In this document: positions 14,279-21,900 of the stretch, piece after piece
Layout: every line of letters begins with the position of its first letter
Position numbering within the stretch: the first letter of the stretch is position 1
Assembly (NCBI GenBank): GCA_017467705.1
Contig: JAFUSC010000168.1
Location: 1 to 33,070, forward strand
Source: Prevotella sp.
GTDB taxonomy: Bacteria > Bacteroidota > Bacteroidia > Bacteroidales > Bacteroidaceae
DNA length: 33,070 nucleotides
Direction of reading: 5' to 3'
Translations under genes and position numbers: made by a program
The notes under the pieces: generated by a model
Database searches by the model: none
The model's input: the letters and a program-made list of their open reading frames with translations, nothing else
Told to the model about the DNA's origin: nothing

Positions 14279-16081
14279 TTATCTCCATCCTCCTCCGGGG
14301 CCGCCGCCACCGCCGGGCATGCCACCGCCGCCCATGCTGCTGGTGATGGTGCTTGATGCTGTGACGCTCTGCGATGCAGAACCGATGGCGAGCGTGTAGT
14401 CCGTGCCGCTTTTCAGGTCGGGCGTGCTCAGCATGATGGTGCCGTTCGAGTAGGACACGGGAGGCATGTTGAACGTGTAGAGCGTCGTGCTGCCTGAGCT
14501 GACCGTGGCGGTGGTGTTGGCTGCCACGGAACCGCTGGTGCTGATGATGCCCTGCGACGTGCTGCCAAGGCTGGCGTCTATGCGTCCGCCGATGGCGAAG
14601 ATGTTGCCGCCCGTGATGTAGAGCTTGTGCTGTTCGTCGATGTCGATGCCCGTCTCGGCACCGCTGCCGCCGAAGGCAATGATGGTGCCGCCCTTCAGGT
14701 ACATGTTGCCGTTGGAGTCGATGGCGTCGTTGTCAGTGCCTACGGCCACCACCGTGCCGCCGCTGATGGTCATGTCGCCGCTGGAGTTGATGGCATCGTC
14801 GTGGGCGTAGATGAGAACCGTGCCGCCCGTGATGTCCAGTGTTCCCTTACTCTCCATGCCCTCGGCATTATTGCCGCTGGTGCGCACCATGATGTCGCCG
14901 TCGGTGATGGTCAGCACGCCGTGCTCGTTCTTCGTGCCTACCTTGATGCCCTTGGGCGATGACGTGTAGGCGTCGTCCAGATTGTCGGTGTTGCCCGTGT
15001 AGTTGTGGTTCTCGGTGGAGCCGTTGCTGTAGTAGAGCCCGCCCGTGGTGATGGCGCGGATCTTACCGCCGTTGATGTAACCTTCCCAGTCGGCCTTCAG
15101 ACCCTTGCCGCCGCTGCCGGTCGACTTCAGGTAGACCTCGCCGCCGTTCATGGTGAAAATGGAGTCGCACTTGATGCCTGCCGAGGCTTTCGTTTCCTGA
15201 TCGTCGGTGTCCCACGTGCCGTTAGCCGTGCTGATGACCGTCGTGCGTCCGCCGTTGATGGTGATGTCGATGTCGCCGTTGATGCCCTTGGCACCGGCTG
15301 CCGACACCTCCACGTTCAGGATGCCGCCGTTGATGTAAAGGTCGTCGCCGGCCTTGATGCCGTGGTTGGCCGTTGAGTTGACGTAGACGTTGATGCCCTT
15401 GTCGAACACGATGTTGCTCTTGCCGTGTATGCCGTTGTTGTAGGTGCCGTAGACGTCGAGCGAGCCCGTGCCGCTGAACAGCATCTTGCCTTTGGCGAAG
15501 AGTGCACCCTTGTGGCTGTCGTCAGCCGTGGTGCCGTCGGTCAGCTTGTTGGTGCCTGTCAGCACAATAAAAGCTTTCATCTTGCTCTCAATGTCGATGG
15601 CCGTGCTGCGCTTGTTGGTGATGTCGGCACCGTTCAGGTTCAGCTCAAAGTCGGTCTTGCCCTCAATGGTCAGTGAGCCGTCGGTGGTTGTTCCCGTCAC
15701 CACGTAGCACACGCCCTCCGTCGAGCCGTGGCTGGCCGTCACGTCGTTACCGTCGACGGTGATGGTCACGCCGTTCTCTTCCTGGGCCGTCGGGTTGGTC
15801 ATGTCGATGTTGACGACGGTTGCAAATGTGTTCTTGCTGATGTCGTCGCTCTCTTCGGGATAAGTGGCGGCGGCTGTTGAGGCGGGTTCTGCCGTGGTCT
15901 TGTCTATCTCGACGGTGAAGGTGGTCATCTCTGCGTAGGCCGATGTCGTGGCGCCGCCTGAGGTGCTGCTTCCGTCGGTAGTGTTGTTGTCAATCCAATC
16001 GCTGATGGGGTCGTCGCTTGAACAAGCTGTCCAAACAGACGTGGATGCGAGAAGCATCGCTGCATACAATATCTTCTTCAT
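14279..16081 (-). CDS. Cthe_2159-like beta-helix lipoprotein
   Basis: The 600-residue protein has a lipoprotein signal with lipobox VWTAC (Cys20), a linker rich in Ser/Thr/Asn, then the PF14262-type domain with repeated turns, for example INGGILNVEVSAAGAKGING, SGDMTISGGTVVAVGTDN and DSNGNMYLKGGTIIAFGG. The C-terminus is Gly-rich (GGGMPGGGGGPGGGWR). It is probably a surface-exposed lipoprotein that binds acidic polysaccharide, by analogy to the family founder. It is the first gene of a likely five-gene operon (lipoprotein, small secreted protein, second beta-helix protein, LytS-type kinase, LytTR regulator) and has the best promoter in this region, TTTG-N20-TATTTTTG. Confidence 0.87.
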   Translation of the reverse strand: MKKILYAAMLLASTSVWTACSSDDPISDWIDNNTTDGSSTSGGATTSAYAEMTTFTVEIDKTTAEPASTAAATYPEESDDISKNTFATVVNIDMTNPTAQEENGVTITVDGNDVTASHGSTEGVCYVVTGTTTDGSLTIEGKTDFELNLNGADITNKRSTAIDIESKMKAFIVLTGTNKLTDGTTADDSHKGALFAKGKMLFSGTGSLDVYGTYNNGIHGKSNIVFDKGINVYVNSTANHGIKAGDDLYINGGILNVEVSAAGAKGINGDIDITINGGRTTVISTANGTWDTDDQETKASAGIKCDSIFTMNGGEVYLKSTGSGGKGLKADWEGYINGGKIRAITTGGLYYSNGSTENHNYTGNTDNLDDAYTSSPKGIKVGTKNEHGVLTITDGDIMVRTSGNNAEGMESKGTLDITGGTVLIYAHDDAINSSGDMTISGGTVVAVGTDNDAIDSNGNMYLKGGTIIAFGGSGAETGIDIDEQHKLYITGGNIFAIGGRIDASLGSTSQGIISTSGSVAANTTATVSSGSTTLYTFNMPPVSYSNGTIMLSTPDLKSGTDYTLAIGSASQSVTASSTITSSMGGGGMPGGGGGPGGGWR

Positions 16082-16125
16082 ATCACTCAGGTTTTAATTG
16101 TTAATAATTCCGTTGTTTCGATATG

Positions 16126-16157
16126 CAAAAATAGTCATTCATGTGGCAACAGACAAA
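16126..16157 (-). promoter_or_regulatory. Bacteroidetes promoter of the beta-helix/two-component operon
   Basis: On the minus strand: TTTG (16157-16154), exactly 20 nt, then TATTTTTG (16133-16126), matching TTTG-N20-TAnnTTTG. The start codon at 16081 is 44 nt downstream of the -7 box. Confidence 0.8.
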
Positions 16158-16212
16158 ATTAATCAACCAATCACCCGATTCTTTCAACGAAAAAGATTGA
16201 TATAGGAATTAT

Positions 16213-16373
16213 AGGAGTTGAAGGAGTTAAAGGAGTTAAAGGAGTTAAGGAGTTAAAGACAATAGTTCTTTGCTGGGCAAAGCGGCAGAGCCGAGCGCTA
16301 AAGGCTTCACATTATCAAGCCCTACGGTACATTTGTCTTTAACTCCTTTAACTCCTTAACTCCTTTAACTCCT
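16213..16373. repeat. inverted nonamer arrays around a core (element C)
   Basis: At the left, 9-nt units aggagttga and aggagttaa run from 16213 to about 16257 (one unit lacks a base). At the right the inverted form, aactccttt-type units, runs from about 16337 to 16373. The core is bounded by AGACAA and TTGTCT and carries CCCTACGGTAC near its right end, as does the half-element at 18251-18303. Confidence 0.87.
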
Positions 16374-16383
16374 GAAAAAAAAC

Positions 16384-16992
16384 TTACAGCCCGAGCTTCT
16401 TCTTAGCGTCAGCGGCAGCGTTGTCAATGGCGTCAGCAGCCTTCTTCTTCTGGTTGTCAACAGCCTCGTTCACCTTGTTCTCGGCGTTCTCCTTGGCTTC
16501 GTTTACCTTGTTGACAGCGTCAGTCTTGGCTTCCTCGACCTTGTTCTCAACGCTTTCCTTGGCAACAGCGGCAGCACCCTCAGCGAGTGAAGCAGCGTCA
16601 GACGGCATGGAGGTGATGGTGGTCACCAGCGTGCTCAGTGTCTCGTTGCCGGCAGCAACGCTCTTCAGCGTCTCAGCGTTCTCGGTGATGAACTCGTCAA
16701 TCTTGGCCTTGTAAGCGGCAGCAGCGTCGGCATTGCCCTGAGCTGCGAGCTCGGCAATCTTCGTCTTTGCCTCTTCCAGGATGCTCTGCACCTGTGCGGG
16801 GTCAGCGTTCTTCAGCTGCTCGGCCAGCTTGCCGGTCAGTGCGTCAGCGTCAGCAATAGCGGCGGCTGTGCCTTCGGTCAGCTCAGCAGCTACGTCAGTA
16901 GAATCCACGGCATTGCCCTTGTCGGTCTTACCGTTGCACGATGTGAACACGATGGCAGCAACAGCCATCACTGCTACAAGAATCTTCTTCAT
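16384..16992 (-). CDS. Ala/Lys/Glu-rich helical lipoprotein
   Basis: The 202-residue protein has a lipobox VFTSC (Cys19) after MKKILVAVMAVAAIV. The mature part is strongly helical and rich in Ala, Lys, Glu and Asn. Residues about 150-202 carry repeated units such as VENKVEEAKTDAVNKVNEAK and ENKVNEAVDNQ, with the roughly 11-residue period of LEA or apolipoprotein-like amphipathic helices. No catalytic motif is visible. It may be a periplasmic or outer-membrane structural lipoprotein; the function is unknown. A -7 box (TATTTTTG) lies 60 nt upstream. Repeat element C begins 10 nt after its stop. Confidence 0.8.
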   Translation of the reverse strand: MKKILVAVMAVAAIVFTSCNGKTDKGNAVDSTDVAAELTEGTAAAIADADALTGKLAEQLKNADPAQVQSILEEAKTKIAELAAQGNADAAAAYKAKIDEFITENAETLKSVAAGNETLSTLVTTITSMPSDAASLAEGAAAVAKESVENKVEEAKTDAVNKVNEAKENAENKVNEAVDNQKKKAADAIDNAAADAKKKLGL

Positions 16993-17051
16993 TGTTTCTT
17001 TCTCCTTTTCTTTTTAGTAAAACATGTTTTGTGCGTCTCTCGAACGCGCTG

Positions 17052-17059
17052 CAAAAATA
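17052..17059 (-). promoter_or_regulatory. -7 box for the helical lipoprotein gene
   Basis: TATTTTTG on the minus strand, 60 nt upstream of the ATG at 16992. At the -33 distance there is only a T-run, so the upstream half is weak. Confidence 0.5.
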
Positions 17060-17119
17060 CGCATTTTAATGAAAAATGAAAAATGAAGCGTCAAGAATTT
17101 GCAGTTGCTTTAAGTATTT

Positions 17120-17881
17120 TTAAACATTTGCACCCTTCACCACAAGTTCCACGGGGCAGTGGTCGCTGCCATAGATGTCGGTATGGATGCGGGCGTCGTC
17201 AATCTGCGGGCGCAGGCGGTCGCTTACGACGAAGTAGTCGATGCGCCAGCCCGCGTTCTTCTGCCGGGCCTGAAAGCGGTACGACCACCATGAGTAAGTC
17301 ACCTGTTCGGGATATTTCCAGCGGAACGTGTCGGTGAAGCCGCTGCCGAGCAGCTGCGTGAATCTCTCGCGCTCCTCGTCGGTGAAGCCCGCATTGCGGC
17401 GGTTGGTCTTCGGGTTCTTCAGGTCCATCTCCTCGTGCGCCACGTTCATGTCGCCGCAGACGATGACGGGCTTCTTCGCGTCTAACGACAGCAGATACTG
17501 ACGGAAGTCGTCCTCCCACGTCATGCGGTAGCTGAGCCGGCGCAGCTCGTCCTGCGAGTTCGGCGTGTAGACGGTGACGAGATAGAAGTCGGCCATCTCC
17601 AGCGTGATGACGCGCCCCTCGTGGTCGTGCTCGTCCTTGCCGATGCCGTAGGTCACGCTGAGCGGCTCATGCCGGGTGTAGATGGCCGTGCCCGAGTAGC
17701 CTTTCTTCTCGGCGTAGTTCCAATAGGAGCGGTAGCCCTCAAACTCAAGGTCCAACTGTCCCGCCTGCATCTTGGTCTCTTGCAGACAGAAGAAGTCAGC
17801 ATCCAACTGCCGGAACACCTCACTGAATCCCTTGGTTTCACAGGCGCGCAGCCCGTTTACGTTCCATGATACAAATTTCAT
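17120..17881 (-). CDS. xth: exodeoxyribonuclease III
   Basis: The 253-residue enzyme begins [14 protein letters not shown], the usual start of the family; an extra Met codon directly upstream (17884) could also serve. The much longer open frame beyond 17884 crosses the promoter and an inverted repeat and is not coding. Motifs are WNVNG (Asn7), CLQETKM (Glu), the Tyr region [23 protein letters not shown], and the C-terminal GSDHCPVEL. ExoIII is an endonuclease/exonuclease/phosphatase-fold enzyme that cleaves at abasic sites and removes 3'-blocking groups in base excision repair. A strong promoter lies at 17914-17945. Confidence 0.93.
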   Translation of the reverse strand: MKFVSWNVNGLRACETKGFSEVFRQLDADFFCLQETKMQAGQLDLEFEGYRSYWNYAEKKGYSGTAIYTRHEPLSVTYGIGKDEHDHEGRVITLEMADFYLVTVYTPNSQDELRRLSYRMTWEDDFRQYLLSLDAKKPVIVCGDMNVAHEEMDLKNPKTNRRNAGFTDEERERFTQLLGSGFTDTFRWKYPEQVTYSWWSYRFQARQKNAGWRIDYFVVSDRLRPQIDDARIHTDIYGSDHCPVELVVKGANV

Positions 17882-17913
17882 CATTGTGCTTTCTGTTTTT
17901 GTTAAGTTTGTTG

Positions 17914-17945
17914 CAAAGGTAATGGAAAACATGCAAACCGCCAAA
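17914..17945 (-). promoter_or_regulatory. Bacteroidetes promoter of xth
   Basis: TTTG (17945-17942), 20 nt, TACCTTTG (17921-17914) on the minus strand: a perfect match to the consensus. The start codon is about 30 nt downstream. Confidence 0.85.
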
Positions 17946-18026
17946 CTTTCCGCCGTGTTTTCTGAAATGTCAGTCACAAATCGGGCTTTCGGCCATCCTG
18001 CGGTACAGCCGTGAGGATTCCGAGGG

Positions 18027-18176
18027 GCAGAACGCACCGTTTCGCGGTACAATAAGCCCTGCGCCGGAGCGTCCAGCTGGAGCTGCGCGACCGTCCACCT
18101 CCAGCTGCGCGATCGCGCAGCCCGAGGTGGACGGTCGGGAAAAGACTGTTTCGTACCGCAAAACAGCGCGTTCTGC
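18027..18176. repeat. 150-bp nested palindrome
   Basis: Outer arms 18027-18050 and 18153-18176 match over 24 nt with three mismatches. Inner arms 18088-18101 and 18124-18137 are a perfect 14-bp pair. The centre, 18105-18120 (ctgcgcgatcgcgcag), is a perfect 16-bp palindrome. The whole can fold as one long interrupted hairpin and is more G/C-rich than the sequence around it. Confidence 0.85.
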
Positions 18177-18250
18177 ACCGCAGAACACCGCTTTCCTCCC
18201 CGCAGTTTCTCCCTCACGCAGAGCCGCAGAGCTTGATCGCAAATGGGAAT

Positions 18251-18303
18251 CCTACGGTACTATTGTCTGTAACTCCTGCAACTCCTGAACTCCTGTAACT
18301 CCT
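18251..18303. repeat. half of element C (core end plus nonamer array)
   Basis: CCTACGGTAC, then ATTGTCT, then a run of about five aactcctgN-type units. This matches the right side of element C (16320-16373) and its upstream GCAGAGCCG. No left array is seen, so it appears to be a solo or decayed copy. Confidence 0.8.
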
Positions 18304-18339
18304 ACTATAATATATTCAAGTTTCTGAAGTTCTTTTCTA

Positions 18340-18519
18340 CCACAGATTACGCAGATTTCGCGGATTTTTGTGCTGCTATTGTTAATGCATTTCGCAGATT
18401 CATTTTGGATTTCACGGATTTCTCCATAATGGATGCCTCTGTGTAGTCATCTGTGAAATCAGCCGCCCTGCGGCTAAAATGTCGAGGCAGGAAATCCGTG
18501 CAATCTGCGCAATCTGTGG
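18340..18519. repeat. inverted nonamer arrays (ccacagatt type)
   Basis: ccacagatt, acgcagatt, tcgcggatt (18340-18366) faces the inverted copy aatccgtgc, aatctgcgc, aatctgtgg (18493-18519). Period 9 in both arms. Further degenerate units (cgcagatt, cacggattt) lie inside the core. Confidence 0.85.
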
Positions 18520-18705
18520 TCGTTTTTATACATGCGAAAGTTAATTATATAATAATGTTCGCGCGCGAGGGGCTTGAAAACCCTTGCTGATGTTGGAGTG
18601 AAAGCAAAAACATCGGTTTCGCTTTCAAAACAAAACCGAACTACCGCGTTTATGGTATAAATCGTAAGCAATTTGAGGTATTTTGTGAATTTATTTGCCG
18701 TTTTT

Positions 18706-18737
18706 CTTGCGTAATTTGCCAAAAATGCTTAATTTTG
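18706..18737 (+). promoter_or_regulatory. probable promoter of the adhesin-like gene
   Basis: -7 box TAATTTTG at 18730-18737; CTTG at 18706-18709 sits 20 nt before it as a one-mismatch -33 box. Transcription from here would give a leader of about 200 nt. Confidence 0.6.
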
Positions 18738-18744
18738 CAAAATC

Positions 18745-18942
18745 TTTTGTGTGGGAACCCATGCTGAAGAGGCCAATACAAATGCTAAACGCAAACGGCA
18801 AGTGTTGTGAATCAGCTACTTAAAGCCGCGGCCAGAGGAAAAGAAGACGACAAGAAGAGGAAAAGAAGATGCAAGAGGAAACAATAAAGAGGGAAAAAAG
18901 AGGAATTTAATTTATAGTTAACATTATTTATTCACTAAAAAA
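18745..18942 (+). promoter_or_regulatory. long purine-rich leader of the adhesin-like gene
   Basis: The leader has a 70-nt nearly all-purine tract (about 18834-18907) with agaggaaaagaaga twice, then an A/T-rich stretch up to the ATG. A 20-codon open frame starts at 18761 (MLKRPIQMLNANGKCCESAT) but has no clear ribosome site. No known riboswitch was recognised. Confidence 0.5.
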
Positions 18943-21900
18943 ATGGAGATTAAGATTATGAGTAAGAAGATTACTTCTGTCTTGGTTCTGTTGACAGCAT
19001 TGCTGTTGACATTACCGTCTCAGGCTCAGATTCAGAATCAGGCTTTCACGCCCGTCAAGAAAAAGGCGGTCACCGAAATGCAAGGCCAGAGGAAGACTCT
19101 GAAAGTCAAGCCTGCCGATGCTACCGTGCAGGCAAACGCAGCTCCAGCTCGCACCGCAGAAGAGAAGAAGCTCTCTTTCCTGGAAGAACAGTACTTGATT
19201 GACAAGGCTGCCAAGGAAGCAGAGACTCCCGCTCCTGCATGGAACTGGGCAAAGCAGACTGCGCCGAAGTTTGTGACGAAGAGTGACTTGATCAAGCCGC
19301 TCAACTTCCGTGGCAACTTGGCTTCGACGCACAAGGTGAAGCCGTTTGTAGGCAATGACATCACCAGCGCGGCATCTAACCGTGCTGCTACGACAAATGC
19401 CTATGGCATCATCACCGCTCCTGACGAGGGTGAGAGCAAGTTCTACACCCGCGCCGGTACTGCTTATTATGCAAGCAGCAATCAGGTTTACTCGGCTGCT
19501 CAGAGCGGAACGGTTGAGATCGTTGAGGCTGCCGACGGTACGGTCTACATCAAGGACATTATCTCGCGCTACTCGCAGGGCACGTGGGTGAAGGGTACCA
19601 AGGCTGGTAACACCATCACCGTGGCTGCCGGTCAGCCCGTGCAGTACAACGCCAACTATTCCACTACGCTTGGTGTCTACTGGGGTAACTATGACGAGAG
19701 CACCGATAATGGTTGGAACAAGCAGGCTGGTGACATCACCTTCACGGTGGACGAGGCTGCAGGCACCATCTCGCTCGTCGGTTCTAACCAAGACCTCTAC
19801 GTTGGTATCTTCTGGGATGACGACGACTCGTTTGCCGGCTATGGCGACTATGAGACCGTCTGGACGCTGGATGAAGGCTATGTGCCTCCTTCGGAAGAAC
19901 TGGTTGAGCTGCCCGCAGGTGCTACGGTTGAGACCTGGTATCGTGAGCAGACTAATGCCACCAGTACTGGTTCTACCGCTGTAACAGGTGATGCCAAGGT
20001 CGCCATCGTGGATAACGAGGTGTATATCAGTGGTATGTTCACTCAGTTCCCCGATGCTTGGATCAAGGGTACCATTGAGGGCACTACCGTGACCTTCGCC
20101 GGTGGCCAGTTCATTGGCTACTACGGTGGTACTACTCCCATCTGGGCCTTCGGTACCGACGGAAACGCTCTGACAGACTTCACGGCAACATACGATGCAG
20201 CCGCTAAGTCACTTGTTGCCGACAATGACTTGCTGGCTAATGGTGCTGCCGACCGCATTTACTACTTGCAGTGGATTGAGGGTCTGTCACTCTATGCCGA
20301 GCAGCCTGCTCCCGCACAGATTGACGAGCTGCCTTACAGCAACGACTTCAGCGATGCTACTTTGACTAAGCACTTCACTGTCATCGACGCCAATGGTGAC
20401 GGCACTACTTGGGGTGCATCCTCTGGTTCCTTCGCTATCAGCTATGCTGATGCTAATGACGACTGGCTCGTTTCTCCCGCCATCAAGCTCGTGGCTGGCA
20501 AGAAGTACCACGTTGCCCTTGACTCTTGGGTACGCTCTGCCGGCTATCCCGAGACCTTCGAGGTGAAGGCTGCTACCGAGGCATCAGCTGAGGCGCTGGC
20601 CGCAGGTACAACAGTTATAGCATCACAAGCAATTAGTAATAGCGCCGCTCAGACCTTCGAGAACAATGAGTTCACCGTGGCAGAGACTGGCTACTACTAC
20701 ATTGGTATCCACAATACCTCTTATGATGCGTGGGCACAGTATGTTGACAACTTCCTCATCGAGGCTGCTCCTATCACAGCTCCTTACTCTGCTGACCTGA
20801 CACAGGCTGGTGCTATCGACGACTTCTCTGTTATCGACAACAACGGTGATGGTACGACATGGGCTTGGACTGCAACTAATGGTATCTACTATAGCTACAA
20901 CTCAAACAACGCAGCTGACGACTATCTGATTCTGCCTATCAAGCTGGAGGCTGGCAAGAACTATAATGTGGTTGTTACTGCTGCTGCTGCCGCTTCAAGC
21001 TACCCAGAGAAGTTCGAGGTAGTGGCTGGTAAGACTGGTACTGTAGCGGGACTGACCACTACCGTTATTCCTGAGACAACAGTTGACGTTACTGCTAATA
21101 CGGAGTATGCTGGTACACTGACCACTGACGAGGCAGGCACATACTACGTAGCTATCCACGCTACCAGTGCTGCTGACATGTATCAGCTCAGACTCAAGAA
21201 GCTCGTCATCGAAGTGGGCGCTGAGCCCACCGCTCCTGCTGCTGTCAGCGACCTGGCTGTTACGGCTGGTGCTGAGGGTGCGCTGCAGGCTACGCTGACG
21301 TTCACCGCTCCTGCTACGGCTGTCAACGGTTCTGCACTGAGTGGCACTGAGGATGTGAAGATCTATCGTGACGACGCACTGGTGAACACACTGACTGCTG
21401 TCGCTCCCGGCTCTGCACAGACTTGGACCGACACGGAGGTTACTACCGGTACCGTTACTTATTATGTAGTGGCTGCCAACGAAAGCGGCGACGGCCAGAA
21501 GAGCCAGAAGGTCTCTGTCTATGTTGGTGAAGATCAGCTGGCTGACGTTGAGAACGTCGTGGCTGCGGCTACTCCCAGCAGCATTGCCTTCAGCTGGAAC
21601 GAGGCTACTGGTCTGAACGGCGGTTATGTGGATCTGGCTAACGTGGAGTACAACGTCTGGTCGCTGGCTATTGAAGCTGGCTACTTCGGCAACTACCTCG
21701 TAGAGGATCAGATTCTGAAGACCGTTACCGGCGAGACCACTGCTACTATCGACTACGACACCATGACCGGTGAGCAGGAGTACAAGTACTTCGGTGTGTC
21801 AGCTGCTAACGCTGCAGGTGAGACCGATCCTGTCACTAACTATGCTTACGTGCTGGTCGGTGCTCCTGACGAGCTGCCCATCGAGGAAAACTTCACAGGC

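Noticed and set aside
11770..15707. Many plus-strand open frames opposite the beta-helix genes
   Set aside because: They are antisense shadows of Gly/Ser/Thr-rich coding sequence, with Val/Asp/Ala-rich peptides and no signals.
17885..18217. N-terminal extension of exonuclease III
   Set aside because: It runs through a perfect promoter and a palindrome; the conserved enzyme begins at [10 protein letters not shown].
18474..18722. 82-codon open frame on the minus strand
   Set aside because: It covers the nonamer repeat arm, has no recognisable domain or ribosome site, and is not like neighbouring genes in codon use.
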